From Schauerella fraxinea (GTDB lineage: Bacteria > Pseudomonadota > Gammaproteobacteria > Burkholderiales > Burkholderiaceae_B): a stretch of DNA of 64,000 nucleotides. The notes beneath the pieces are model-generated. The model did no database searches. It had not been told where the DNA came from and saw nothing but the letters and a program-made list of their open reading frames with translations. The position numbers and the translations under genes were made by a program. Position 1 is the first letter of the stretch. Each line of letters opens with the position of its first letter. Below, in pieces: positions 9,513 to 19,134 of the stretch. The stretch lies in contig JAVDKK010000003.1 in the NCBI GenBank assembly GCA_030849945.1, positions 744,001 to 808,000 of the forward strand, in the 5' to 3' direction.

Positions 9513-9680
9513 CGTTACTCCGAGGGAGGCGCGCAAAGCGCGGCTAGCACATCGATTGCCCAGGATGCTCGCAAGTGGATATGTGCGCACTGCCAGTTAT
9601 TGCATGCGTATGTTCGTGATGGACATGACGACTTCCGGTGGACTGAGGTGGCTCCGCCAGATGGAGCGCCGTCCGACTAG
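9513..9680 (+). other. in-frame open extension after the gajB stop, with CxxC
   Basis: Directly after the gajB TAG, 55 sense codons follow in the same frame before the next TAG. They encode a C-terminal part ARKWICAHCQLLHAYVR and a DDFRWTEVAPPDG tail that looks protein-like, with a C-x2-C pair. No ATG or good start codon exists in this frame. It could be a relic of a longer GajB or of a separate small gene, a stop-readthrough extension, or chance. Confidence 0.3.
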
Positions 9681-10206
9681 TTGTCGAGTTTGTTGATGAA
9701 GATCTACTCAACTGTCTTCTACTTGCCGCTAGCGGCTGTTCGCGCATGCACGAGGCCGTCTTTAACTAGAAAGCGCCTCTCAAAACCGTCTAGAGTTGCC
9801 ATCTTGCCGCAGGCCACCAGACTGCTCCACAATCTTACATACTTTCCCGGTATGTAAGATATTGGCGTGCTTGCGGCCCGCTGTCCGCTTTCAGCGAACG
9901 TTGCTAAATAGCGAATCCAGCGCCAACGAACCGAGGTGGCAATGCGCATCATTGTTCATCGAATCTCTGTGGCTTCGCACTACTAATTTCATGAGTAACG
10001 ATCGCGCCATAGTTAGCTTGGCATTATTCGGGTGTGCGGCCACAAGCTGTTTTGAGAACACGAGCCGAGAATTTCTGCAATGATCCACTACAGTCGAAAT
10101 TGCAATTCCACGGGCCGCTGCCAGCTAATCGCTTGAAGTTCTCGGCATGTTCTATGTACAAGCTAGAGAAGTGCTCGCGAGACTGCAGTGGGTACCGATC
10201 TTGGAT
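9681..10206. other. convergent intergenic region
   Basis: This spacer lies between the Gabija cassette and the end of the LysR gene. The palindromic repeat at 9831-9860 is the only clear structure. The short reading frames that cross it look spurious. Confidence 0.55.
9831..9860. repeat. dispersed palindrome, copy 2
   Basis: Arms AATCTTACATAC (9831-9842) and GTATGTAAGAT (9850-9860), around a loop of TTTCCCG. It lies between convergent genes, about 320 bp after the Gabija helicase. Confidence 0.8.
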
Positions 10207-11097
10207 TCAGCAATTTGCGAATTCCGCAAGCACTTCCAACACGTGACTCACCGCTAGATTTTCTTGTTTTGAACTTCTATAGGCCACGGCCATAGGGCGT
10301 ATGAGAGGCGGGGAAAGATGTCGCACCTCCACATTCAGCATGCGGGGATGATCTTCAATCTCGTCCAATGGAAGGATCGCTGCGCTCTGGTTCGCCGCTG
10401 CTAGATTTTTCAACACGCCGGGATAGTTCATCGTGAAGAACGGGCGCGGATTAAACCCAGCCTGCCCAAACCACGAAGCGATCAGTCCGTGCATCTGCGT
10501 CCCGGGCGCAAAGGACGCCCATCGTCTGCCCGACAGCCAGTCTGGCGTAACGGTTTCGGGCACCTCCCAGGAAGCCGGAATCAGCACTACCATGGGATCG
10601 TTGCGCCAAGCAGCTAACGATATGCCAGCAACGGCGGGTTGAGGACTCGCCACAATACCGACGTCCAGTGTCGCAGCCTGCAACCGCAGCATCGTTTCCG
10701 CGGACCCCATCGCTTCTAGCTTGAGCTCCACACTGGAACTTCGCCGTCCCAAGGAATCGAGCATTAGCGGTAGCCGATGCATCGCCACGCCAGCGGATAC
10801 CCCAATTTTCACTAAGCCTGCACCATCAGCAGCACGGCGGCGCACCAAATCGACGAGCTCGTCTCCGGCAGCGAGCAGTTTTCGACCTTCGTGCACAAGG
10901 TCTTGACCTGCAGTTGTCAAACTTGCATGTCGCCTGCCACGCTCAACAAGCGTGACCTGCATGCGCGACTCGAGCTCTTTGACGTGCAAGCTGACGGTCG
11001 GTGGAGCCAGATGGAGGGCCTGCGCCGCAGCCGCGAAAGTGCCTAGGTCAGCGATTGCGACCAAGGTTTCGAGCTGATCCAAATTAAGATTACGCAT
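10207..11097 (-). CDS. LysR-family transcriptional regulator
   Basis: A 296-residue LysR regulator. The N-terminal winged helix spans about residues 1-60 (LDQLETLVAIADLGTFAAAA, then APPTVSLHVKELESRM). The periplasmic-binding-protein-like effector domain runs from about 90 to 290. The start is ATG 11097. No divergent partner lies close by; the nearest gene upstream is the methyltransferase about 300 bp away. Targets are unknown. Confidence 0.9.
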   Translation of the reverse strand: MRNLNLDQLETLVAIADLGTFAAAAQALHLAPPTVSLHVKELESRMQVTLVERGRRHASLTTAGQDLVHEGRKLLAAGDELVDLVRRRAADGAGLVKIGVSAGVAMHRLPLMLDSLGRRSSSVELKLEAMGSAETMLRLQAATLDVGIVASPQPAVAGISLAAWRNDPMVVLIPASWEVPETVTPDWLSGRRWASFAPGTQMHGLIASWFGQAGFNPRPFFTMNYPGVLKNLAAANQSAAILPLDEIEDHPRMLNVEVRHLSPPLIRPMAVAYRSSKQENLAVSHVLEVLAEFANC

Positions 11098-11396
11098 CAG
11101 TATTTCTGACCTGTAGAGTCACAAAGATCAACTTTACCTTAGTCTGCGAATAGCAGAGCATCTTGGTCTATGAACTCAGAAACGACTCACCAAACCTCAA
11201 TATCGAACCCAGTGCAGAGTGGCAGCCCGCTCTGTTTTACGCGAGTGTCGATGCTTAAATGTATCTCTGCCGTGCGGCATCTTCTGAAGAGAGCCGAGAA
11301 ACGCATAGTCGAAAATTTTAGGGTGCCGCCTAATGGTGCTTAGCATGAAAGAAACTTTCTACGTATTCTTCTTTGCCATGCTGAAAAGCTATTCAG
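11098..11396. other. divergent intergenic region with a possible displaced methyltransferase N-terminus
   Basis: The spacer is AT-rich and should hold both divergent promoters. A short reading frame at 11346-11408, beginning MKETFYVFF, ends eleven bases into the methyltransferase gene in another frame and may be its original N-terminus. Confidence 0.4.
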
Positions 11397-12014
11397 ATGC
11401 TCCCTGACTCGTGGCTCGCTCGTTGGATGTCCTTGATCATCTCGCGTGCTGGGGCGGATCCGATACTTGAGATTGGCTGCGGACTGGGTGATGACACACT
11501 GACAATGACCAGTGCGGGATTAAGCGTGAATGCGTTTGATATCTCGTCGGCGAATGTCGCAATGACAGCGCTACGCGTGCCATTGGCCAGAGTCGAATGC
11601 AGAGACGTGCGCGCTCCTTTTCCTGAGGATCCTCGATCAATCAGCGTTGTTGTTGCAAGCCTCTCCTTGCACTACTTTGAGTGGAATCAAACCACGCTGA
11701 TCGTCGACCGCATCTGGGATTGCCTTCGTCCAGGCGGGGTACTGATTTGCCGCCTGAACTCAACAGATGATCTGAATTTCGGCGCAGCTAGCAAAGTGCA
11801 GATCGAGGATAATTTTTATCTTGTCAACGGGCGATCGAAGAGGTTCTTCAACCAAGGTGCGGTAAGCAATCTCTTCTCCGACGGTTGGCGCGAGTTGTCC
11901 GTAGAGCACAGGTCGACACACAAGTATCTCAAACGAAAGGCATTGTGGGAGATCGTCCTGGAAAAGACCGATGCCCAAGAGGTAGCGGCATTTATGCATC
12001 GCGCTCAGGTGTAG
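11397..12014 (+). CDS. class I SAM-dependent methyltransferase
   Basis: A 205-residue Rossmann-fold methyltransferase. Motif I LEIGCGLGDDT (about 24-34) binds SAM; the acidic residue ending strand 2 is in NAFDIS; motif IV is VVVASLSLHYF; a post-IV segment LRPGGVLICRLNS follows. The substrate is unknown. The annotated ATG has no clear Shine-Dalgarno and starts unusually close to motif I. A +1-frame ORF (11346-11408) upstream would supply a more typical N-terminus, so a frameshift or a shortened start is possible. Confidence 0.8.
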   Translation: MLPDSWLARWMSLIISRAGADPILEIGCGLGDDTLTMTSAGLSVNAFDISSANVAMTALRVPLARVECRDVRAPFPEDPRSISVVVASLSLHYFEWNQTTLIVDRIWDCLRPGGVLICRLNSTDDLNFGAASKVQIEDNFYLVNGRSKRFFNQGAVSNLFSDGWRELSVEHRSTHKYLKRKALWEIVLEKTDAQEVAAFMHRAQV

Positions 12015-12074
12015 TTCCCCCCCGGACGCCAAGGGTTTGAGGTCACTCAAAGCGATGCAGTCGCTGGCTCTAAC

Positions 12075-12104
12075 AATCTTACATACTTCCCAGTATGTAA
12101 GATT
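12075..12104. repeat. dispersed palindrome, copy 3 (perfect arms)
   Basis: Perfect 13-bp arms, AATCTTACATACT (12075-12087) and AGTATGTAAGATT (12092-12104), around the loop TCCC. This is the best copy of the family and can serve as its consensus. It lies between convergent genes and is followed immediately by the duplicated element at 12111-12216. Confidence 0.88.
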
Positions 12105-12110
12105 TCAGTG

Positions 12111-12216
12111 ATCACCGTTGTGCCGAAGTCGTCACCCTAATGAGCCGCCTCCGTCGATTTGCCTACATATTCATTACATGTTCGTCATCGACTGACGGCC
12201 CGCATGTAGCCGTAAT
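12111..12216. repeat. orphan copy of the czc/DUF4148 upstream element
   Basis: This stretch aligns without gaps to 35754-35859, upstream of czcC and of a DUF4148 gene. By hand count 64 of the first 78 positions match. It contains ATTAC-ATGTTC-GTCAT (12173-12188), a one-mismatch version of the putative CzcR box. No czc or DUF4148 gene lies next to this copy. Confidence 0.75.
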
Positions 12217-12448
12217 TTATGCATTGATACCAGGCGAGGGTAACAGCACCGGCACATTACCATCATCGCTACCTGCCTCTTGTCTGCAACCATGCGATGC
12301 CAAGTTTGACCATCGGTTTACTCCAATGCGTTTGAACTTGCATCTCACTGTCTTGAGCCGCACATACGCGCGATGCGGTAGTGTCCTAAGAAACAACACT
12401 TCATCGTGCGGGGTGCGTCAATCGATCGCGAGAAGGGCATGTCGCTTG

Positions 12449-14305
12449 TCAGGTATCGGTAGCGGGTTCATAGAAATCGGCAGGTCCGCCACGCTGGCAA
12501 TAATCTCGAAGCACCGTGTTTGCGTCGAACATCTGCAGCCACAACCTGAGAGAACTGGCATTCATAGGGCGTCCGATAAAATAGCCTTGCACTTCATCGC
12601 ACTCCCAGTCACGAACAAGCTGCAATTGCTCTGGCGTCTCAATTCCCTCAGCCACTGTTCTATACCCAAGCCCCTTTGCCAACTTGATGACGGTCATCAG
12701 TAATCGTTTTGCCTGATCATCCGTATCAATACCGGCAATAAATGATTGGTCCAGTTTGACCGTTGTGGCGGGCAACTGCCGCAGATAGGCCCAGTTACTA
12801 TAGCCGGTGCCAAAGTCATCGATCGCCATCTCAAGGCCCAGACGGCGGATGCGCTGAAGTACCCGCCGGGTTTCATCCGCATTACGGATAAGTACACTTT
12901 CCGTAAACTCCAGTCCTAGGTCGGAGGGATTAATTAATTTGGCATTGATGAGCCGCTCCAATTCGGAAACGAATTCTGTGCCATGCAAATCATCAGCGGA
13001 CACATTGATTCCAACTCTTAAAAACAAGCCTTCCAGGTGCCACTTCGATTGCTGACGCACGACTTCAGCTAAAACCCAACGGCCGAGGGGCCTAATTAAG
13101 GCAGTCTTTTCGGCCAGTGGAATGAACTCGCCGGGGCTGATGTTGCCTAGAGTGGGATGATCCCAACGAAGCAGCGCTTCAACAGATGTGCATCCTCCGG
13201 AGGCCAAATCTATCCGGGGCTGGTAGGCAAGCCAAAACTGAGTGCCGGTTTGCAGCGCATGAGCGAGTGAACTTAAAAGCACAAACGCACGCTGTTGAGC
13301 CGCGTCGAGCACTGGATCGTGCCAAGCGATGCCAATGTTTCGATGCCGAGCGTCATCTGCGGCACTGACGATCAACCGCAGCAAATCCGTGCTGCGTAAG
13401 TCGTCCCGACCGAGGTCGAGCACGCCCAGTGCTAAATTGGGTTGTACCGGAATTCCTTTGCATTCAATTGGTTTCGCGAAGGCGTGCAACAGTCGTTGAA
13501 TCACTGCTGGCGCATTGCGTCGATTTTCAGACAACAGTACAAAAGCGAACCTAGTGGGGCTTATTTTGTAGAGCGTCGCTCCGGGTGGCAATTCCTCGAT
13601 AAATCGATCCCGCATAGCCATCATGAGGTCGTTCGTGAAGGTGTACCCGAGGGTTTTGATCACGTCGTTCAGGAAAGCCAATGATTGCATATCTGCTGCT
13701 ATCGCCATGACGCGATCAGCGGTCTTCAAATGTTCTTCCACATCGATCTGTAATCGCGTGCGGTTGTATAACCCACTAGGCTCATCGATAAACGAATCTA
13801 TTCTTAAAGACTCTATCCGGGCCATCACCATATCACGAAGATGTTCGAGCATCCGGCGATCGCGTGGGGACATGCGGGGCCGCGGCATGGTGTCGATAAT
13901 GCAGAGACTTCCCAGCCCCAGACCATCATGCGTGACTAACGGCGCACCCGCGTAGTAGCGAATATAAGGGGGATTTAGTACGAGGTCGTTTGCTTCAAAT
14001 CGGGAATCGGTAAGCGAGTCGACAATTTCCAATACTTGCGTGGAACGAATAGTGTAGTTGCAGAATGCATCCTTTCGAGGTGTTTCTGCTCTGCTGACGC
14101 CGACCTTGGCTCGGAACCACTGCCTTTGTTGATCCAGAATTGATATAAGGACGATAGGAGCATTGAAGTAATCTGCGGCGGTTCGCACGATTAAGTCAAA
14201 GACTCTGTCACTGGTGTCGTCTGTAAGCCGCAAGTCATCCACACGTGCCTGTCTACTGGCTTCGTGCTGATCGTCGTTGCCGTGGGAAAGCTGAGGTGCA
14301 CTCAT
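12449..14305 (-). CDS. GAF-GGDEF(degenerate)-EAL cyclic-di-GMP phosphodiesterase
   Basis: A 618-residue signalling protein without membrane segments. An N-terminal GAF domain (about 25-165) is followed by a GGDEF-like domain (about 175-330) in which the active-site loop is replaced by KISPTRFAF, so cyclase activity is unlikely. The C-terminal EAL domain (about 350-600) keeps the catalytic set: EALLRW, NVSADDL, LEFTES, IDDFGTGYSN, KLDQSFI, AEGIETPEQ and QGYFIGRP. It probably hydrolyses cyclic-di-GMP in response to a GAF ligand. The GAF resembles the small GAF protein at 31434-31955. Start ATG 14305. Confidence 0.9.
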   Translation of the reverse strand: MSAPQLSHGNDDQHEASRQARVDDLRLTDDTSDRVFDLIVRTAADYFNAPIVLISILDQQRQWFRAKVGVSRAETPRKDAFCNYTIRSTQVLEIVDSLTDSRFEANDLVLNPPYIRYYAGAPLVTHDGLGLGSLCIIDTMPRPRMSPRDRRMLEHLRDMVMARIESLRIDSFIDEPSGLYNRTRLQIDVEEHLKTADRVMAIAADMQSLAFLNDVIKTLGYTFTNDLMMAMRDRFIEELPPGATLYKISPTRFAFVLLSENRRNAPAVIQRLLHAFAKPIECKGIPVQPNLALGVLDLGRDDLRSTDLLRLIVSAADDARHRNIGIAWHDPVLDAAQQRAFVLLSSLAHALQTGTQFWLAYQPRIDLASGGCTSVEALLRWDHPTLGNISPGEFIPLAEKTALIRPLGRWVLAEVVRQQSKWHLEGLFLRVGINVSADDLHGTEFVSELERLINAKLINPSDLGLEFTESVLIRNADETRRVLQRIRRLGLEMAIDDFGTGYSNWAYLRQLPATTVKLDQSFIAGIDTDDQAKRLLMTVIKLAKGLGYRTVAEGIETPEQLQLVRDWECDEVQGYFIGRPMNASSLRLWLQMFDANTVLRDYCQRGGPADFYEPATDT

Positions 14306-15322
14306 CGCCTAATCCTTTTCGACAGACCAAAGGCTGCAATCTTCGTATGTATAAAGATGGGCTTTAGTAGAAATGCTGATCGGGGACAAGTCAAGGAAGG
14401 TCGGCGCAAGATACGGACGTGAGAAAGTGGGAGTCGCAAGGCGTGTCAAGGGCGGGTATCAACGTTGAAGGCCGCTGTCTGAACAATCGTCCATCGGCAC
14501 TTCGGCATGCACGCTCCCGTGCATGGTCCGGGGGGGAGGGTGCCGGTGTCCAAGCGTGCCGGTATTCGTCGGTAGCCGAACGCGTGTTGATCTGCGTCCC
14601 GTCACTTGGCGGCATGTTCCAGCGCGTTTAATGGATTACGCCAGTTGATGTTCATGGCTGCCGGCTCAATCAAGAAGGACAAAGCACTGTAGGAGGCCTG
14701 CTTCATGTAACTTTTAACGGAGAGAAAAAAGCATTCAAGCCGTCGGGTAATGACCTTGATGGACCGCCAATGCTGGTTTCGATTACCCGCATCTACATGC
14801 TCAAATGAGTGCCGAGCGAGTACTGCCCCGGAGCGTGCATGGTGGATAGATCTCGACTATTGCCGACAGGTGGAATCCATAGTCGGTCCACTTCTGTCCG
14901 GTACCTTAGGGCCCATGTAGGAACGAGCAATGCGCAGCTATCGGCTGCGCATTGCAAGACTTATCACTGATTTTCATCAGGCAAAGCCGCAGAATTGCCT
15001 CATCGACTCAGTACGGCGGACCGCGTTTCGAAAGAGGCTCGCTATCGAGCGGCTGATTTTGTATCCGCCTTTGAATGACAGTCTGGTCGCTTACAAGCTC
15101 GATCTCAAAGTCGAGACCAGCCGGCCACCGTGAGGCCCACTATCTGTCACGTAATGGAGAACTCTAGCACTAAATGTGGGACGACAGTCTCGCAAGGTCT
15201 GATGCCCTACAGCCGAAAGCAAATTGATTTTGATCTGGGAACTCCGTTTGCATTAAGAATATATTAATAAATTTGCTTCATTCTCCTCCCAATGCTTATG
15301 CGCCGATATGGATTGATATGAC
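14306..15322. other. 1-kb region without a convincing gene
   Basis: Short frames on both strands show no known motif. The stretch 14640-15130 has interrupted codon-like composition and could be a decayed gene, but I cannot name it. It contains a strong hairpin at 14927-14955 and AT-rich DNA just before 15323 that probably forms the promoter of the response-regulator gene. Confidence 0.45.
14927..14955. repeat. perfect 12-bp inverted repeat (hairpin)
   Basis: Arms GCAATGCGCAGC (14927-14938) and GCTGCGCATTGC (14944-14955) enclose the loop TATCG. No T-tract follows on either side, so it is not a canonical intrinsic terminator. It could be an RNA structure, a binding site or a leftover of a mobile element. 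Confidence 0.7.
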
Positions 15323-15988
15323 ATGAACCTTCTTCTTGTTGAAGACGACCAGATGCTCGGCGAGTCGATTTGCGACGGTGCACGCCTTAGCGGATGGCAC
15401 ATTGATCATGTCGGTGATGCAAGTGCGGCGCGTAGTGCGCTGGTGGAGCATACCTATGCAGCCATTCTGCTCGATATCGGTCTTCCCGGAGACTCGGGCT
15501 TGTCTGTGTTGCGCGCTATGCGTGGACGTTACGACGCCACGCCGGTGCTGATCCTCACCGCGCGTGGCCAGCTCAGCGAGCGCATCGCAGGTCTGGACGC
15601 AGGCGCAGACGATTACTTGATCAAGCCTTTTCAATTCGATGAACTTTGGGCGCGCGTGCGCTCGGTGATCCGTCGTAGCCAGGGACGCGTGATTCCGTTG
15701 TTCACCTACGGAGACGTGCGTATCGACCGCAGCAAACGCGTCGTCACGAAGGCGGATGTTGAGGTTGTGCTCAGTGCGCACGAGTACCGCACCTTGCTCG
15801 CGCTAGTGGAGCGCCCAGGTCACGTGGTCACGCGCGACCATCTGCACGACGTTGTCTACGGCACTGTCAATAACGTCGAGAGCAATACGATCGCCGTCTT
15901 CATTCACCAACTGCGTCGTAAGCTAGGAGATGACCTGATCCGGACCGTTCACGGACTTGGGTATGTCATTGGGCAGCCAACCGCATGA
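15323..15988 (+). CDS. OmpR/PhoB-family response regulator
   Basis: A 221-residue response regulator: receiver domain (1-115) with the acidic pair EDD, phosphoacceptor in LLDIGLPGDSG (Asp51 region) and the conserved Lys in LIKPFQ; then a winged-helix DNA-binding domain (about 125-220, with LSAHEYRTLLAL and TIAVFIHQLRRKLG). The overall form resembles the QseB/TctD group. It overlaps the kinase gene by four bases (ATGA), so the two are co-translated. Signal and targets are unknown; the MipA/MlaA genes downstream are candidates. Confidence 0.93.
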   Translation: MNLLLVEDDQMLGESICDGARLSGWHIDHVGDASAARSALVEHTYAAILLDIGLPGDSGLSVLRAMRGRYDATPVLILTARGQLSERIAGLDAGADDYLIKPFQFDELWARVRSVIRRSQGRVIPLFTYGDVRIDRSKRVVTKADVEVVLSAHEYRTLLALVERPGHVVTRDHLHDVVYGTVNNVESNTIAVFIHQLRRKLGDDLIRTVHGLGYVIGQPTA

Positions 15989-17376
15989 AGTTGCGATCCT
16001 TCAATGCGCAACTGATACTCGTGATTGCCGCGGTCATCGCCCTGTGCTGGGCGGTGGCGCTCGGGGTCGTGCTCACGCAGTTCTCGCTCACCCGCGCCAG
16101 CACTTGGGACGAGAAGCTCGAGGCCATTGCGACCCAATTACTGGTCACGATTCCTGCCGATAGCAATTTCGAGGGAGGAGGCGGTCCGGGGCTCAAGCTG
16201 CGAGCCACCCCGGGTGCAGAGCAGGAGCCACTCGTGTTCCAGATCTGGGTGGATCGCAGCCGAATGGTTGCCAGCACTCCAGGCGCGCCCGATTCACCGC
16301 TCCAACCCGATTTTGTCGATGGCGCCGCCGCGACTTTGGTCGAGGGCCAGAGGTGGCGTGTTTACTCTGTATCCGACAGCACCGGGCGAGTGACCGTCCA
16401 AGTCGGTAACCTTCAGCGCGTAGTAGACGCAGACATGCGCCACGAGGCTGCGCATGCACTTGTGCTGGCAACGGTGTTGCTCGTCATTGCCGGGTTCATT
16501 ATGTGGCTTGTGAGCCAAGCCGCACTAAAACCCGTGCGCGCACTTGGGGCAGCCATGCGCTATCGCCGTCGGTTCGACCTCACTGCCTTGCCGCTGGATC
16601 GCATTCCGACGGAACTGCACCCTCTAGTCGATTCCTTCAATCATGTGCTCAAGCAGCTAGACGAGGCTATCGAAGGCGAGCGTCGCTTCATCGGCGATGC
16701 CGCCCACGAGCTGCGCACGCCGTTGTCAGCCTTGCAGGCACAAGCTGAGATCGCATTATGCGCCATCGATCCTCAGGAAAAGGCTGCTGCCCTCCGGAAG
16801 CTGCTAGTGGTTGCCAAGCGCAGCACCCGCCTGTCAGAACAACTGCTGGATTTGGCGAGCATCAATGCCGGCGCCAAGTCTCCAAGGCACATACGAGCCG
16901 ATTTGAGCACGCTTGTGCAGCACGTTGCCCAGGAGTTCGAGGTGTATGCCAGCCTGAACCACCGCTCGCTATTCCTGGATGTGCATACATGTACGATTTC
17001 ATGCGACATCGATGAGATTGGCATTCTGCTGCGGAACCTAATGCACAACGCCATGCGTTATACCGACGAAGGCGGCAACGTGCTCGTGCGCTGTGGTTAC
17101 CAGATCTCCGGGGGGGACGAGCTGACGCGCATGGTTTATCTGGAAGTCGCAGATGACGGCCCGGGTGTTCCGGCAGAGGAACGTGAGGCAATCTTTGAAC
17201 GGTTTCACCGCGTTGCGGGTACCCCCGTACGCGGCAGTGGCATCGGCTTATCGCTGGTCGCAGGCATTGCGGAGTCTCACAAGGCCACTATCTGCACAGG
17301 CATGGGGTTGGAAAACCGGGGGCTCATGGTGCGCGTTCTTTTTCCTGGCATTCGCGAGCCATGGCACCCAACCTGA
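15985..17376 (+). CDS. membrane sensor histidine kinase (QseC/TctE-like)
   Basis: A 463-residue sensor kinase with a first transmembrane helix (about 8-30), a periplasmic domain of about 130 residues, a second helix (about 158-178, LVLATVLLVIAGFIMWLV), then the H-box FIGDAAHELRTPLSAL (His near 238), an N-box LLRNLMHNAMRYT, and G-boxes VADDGPGVP and GSGIGLSLV. It phosphorylates the response regulator encoded just upstream. The ligand is unknown. Confidence 0.93.
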   Translation: MKLRSFNAQLILVIAAVIALCWAVALGVVLTQFSLTRASTWDEKLEAIATQLLVTIPADSNFEGGGGPGLKLRATPGAEQEPLVFQIWVDRSRMVASTPGAPDSPLQPDFVDGAAATLVEGQRWRVYSVSDSTGRVTVQVGNLQRVVDADMRHEAAHALVLATVLLVIAGFIMWLVSQAALKPVRALGAAMRYRRRFDLTALPLDRIPTELHPLVDSFNHVLKQLDEAIEGERRFIGDAAHELRTPLSALQAQAEIALCAIDPQEKAAALRKLLVVAKRSTRLSEQLLDLASINAGAKSPRHIRADLSTLVQHVAQEFEVYASLNHRSLFLDVHTCTISCDIDEIGILLRNLMHNAMRYTDEGGNVLVRCGYQISGGDELTRMVYLEVADDGPGVPAEEREAIFERFHRVAGTPVRGSGIGLSLVAGIAESHKATICTGMGLENRGLMVRVLFPGIREPWHPT

Positions 17377-18293
17377 CCCCACCCAATACTTGCCACAGGT
17401 TTCCGTTCGCTCTGGCGACGTGCCCGCACGATCGGCGAGTTCCCTGTCGAGGCGCCGATTAGATGCCATTAACATTTTCATGAGCGGTCCATTTTTTAAA
17501 GAATTCCTAATAACTCTAAAAACTTCCTAAATCCGCTCGGGCAGCATCCGACTCCATAGGCGCGTCATTGCGATGTGCCACGAGATTTGGAAGTTCAATG
17601 CTGAGTCGCAATCCAAGCTCTGCCACGACCCTCACCGTCATCTGTTACCAGCGCACGTCGCTCTGCCGCCGGGAAGCACCTCTCGCGCCCACCAGCAGAA
17701 AGGACGCTCTTCCCACGAAGATCCAGCCGTACCAAGCAGGATCACGCAGCCTGCCGGGACTCTATCGCGTTGCTGCTCTGAGCAAAATAGTCAGGTTCGT
17801 TAGCCCGATTCGTGGCGGCCCAGCTTTCGGAGGCGAATGGCAAGCGGCCAATGTCGAAGCGGCCCAGGCCAGCGACCGCACTAGCGAGGGATGCGAGCGG
17901 CTAGCAGTGCACTCTGCCGCGCAGGCGCGTTGGAATGCAGTTGCTGAGAGGGCAGAAAACACAACTCTTTGCTGCGCTCAGCTATTTAAACGGCATTCCG
18001 GCATCGAGAGGCCAACCGCATGCGCCCATGCGTTCACGGTGGCGACATCAGCGAGCACCAGATACAGCCCACCTCACTGAGGCCAGCACCGCCAATGTCG
18101 AAGTCGCCGCACAAGCCCTGTTAGAGGCCAATCATATGCAATTGCGCCAAGTTGACGATGTTGTGTTCCTGACGATGACTTTATTGGTTCGCGCTGCATC
18201 ACCGAAACCGCCTGACTCCGCACCTTCAAGCTTGCCGCCCGGCAGCAATGAGTTTTCAGCTTTTTACCAATGCGTCACAGAAAGGACCTAACC
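17377..18293 (+). pseudogene. degenerate region, probable decayed gene
   Basis: About 900 bp between the kinase and mipA carries coding-like fragments that jump frame, for example an Ala-rich helical stretch around 17820-17960 (EWQAANVEAAQASDR) and another at 18080-18160 (NVEVAAQALLEANHM) in a different frame. The pattern suggests one helical protein broken by frameshifts; an outer-membrane factor of the TolC type is conceivable but unproven. No intact ORF with a ribosome-binding site is present. Confidence 0.35.
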
Positions 18294-19091
18294 ATGTTCG
18301 AACAAGAACTCTCACGTTTCCCGCAGACACCATACAAGCTGAGTCTTGTCGCAGCCGGGGCACTTGCCATCGCCTGGGCCCCAGCAGCGTTTGCGCAAGA
18401 CACCCAATCGAAGGATGTCGGCGGTCAGTGGGCCTTGGGCATTGGCGCCGTCGTGGTGGACAAGCCCTACCGCGACTTCGACCGAGAAGTACTCCCGCTT
18501 CCATTGGTCTCCTATGAAAACAAGTGGATCAGCGCCACCGTGCCCACTTTTGACTTTAAGCTGTACTCGACCGATTCTCTTTCTTTTCGCTTGCGCGCCC
18601 GATGGTCTGGCGACGGTTATGAGGCCAAGGACTCTCCGGCCCTGACCGACATGGACAAGCGCAAGTCGAGTCTTTGGGCTGGTGGCGCTGTGACTTGGAA
18701 AACCGATTTAGCGAACCTCAGTGGCGAAGTGCTGGGCGATGCCATGGGCAACAGCAAGGGTATGCGCGCCAAACTACAGATCGACCGACGATTCGCTGCT
18801 GGCAAGTTTGGTCTCACCCCCCGTCTGGCGGCAGAGTGGGTCGACGATAAGTACGTCAATTACTACTACGGCGTGCGACAGTCAGAGGTCCGGGACGGTC
18901 GGCCGTTCTATGAGGGTAAGGCCACCACAAACCTGCAGTTCGGCCTGCGCATGGACTACTCGCCCTCGCGCCACCATTCGGTGTTCGTGGACGTGGGAGC
19001 CACGCGTTTCGGCCGCTCCGTCAAGGACAGTCCTCTCGTGGACAAGACCACTGGGACCACACTCGCGCTCGGCTACGCCTATCGCTTCTGA
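18294..19091 (+). CDS. MipA/OmpV-family outer-membrane protein
   Basis: A 265-residue protein starting at ATG 18294, seven bases after AGAAAGGA. A signal peptide ends near AAFAQD. The mature protein has the MipA/OmpV beta-barrel look: alternating aromatic strands, WALGIGAVVVDKPYRDFDRE at the start, and a terminal LALGYAYRF ending in Phe, which suits BAM recognition. MipA scaffolds murein synthases in Escherichia coli, but many homologues are tied to two-component systems that sense antimicrobial or metal stress. Here it follows such a pair. Confidence 0.88.
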   Translation: MFEQELSRFPQTPYKLSLVAAGALAIAWAPAAFAQDTQSKDVGGQWALGIGAVVVDKPYRDFDREVLPLPLVSYENKWISATVPTFDFKLYSTDSLSFRLRARWSGDGYEAKDSPALTDMDKRKSSLWAGGAVTWKTDLANLSGEVLGDAMGNSKGMRAKLQIDRRFAAGKFGLTPRLAAEWVDDKYVNYYYGVRQSEVRDGRPFYEGKATTNLQFGLRMDYSPSRHHSVFVDVGATRFGRSVKDSPLVDKTTGTTLALGYAYRF

Positions 19092-19134
19092 CTTGCAATC
19101 TCCCCGTCGCCATAGTATGAAAGGAGATCTTGGG

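Noticed and set aside
12140..12703. 187-residue plus-strand reading frame
   Set aside because: It overlaps the EAL phosphodiesterase on the other strand and the duplicated regulatory element; no motif or ribosome-binding site.
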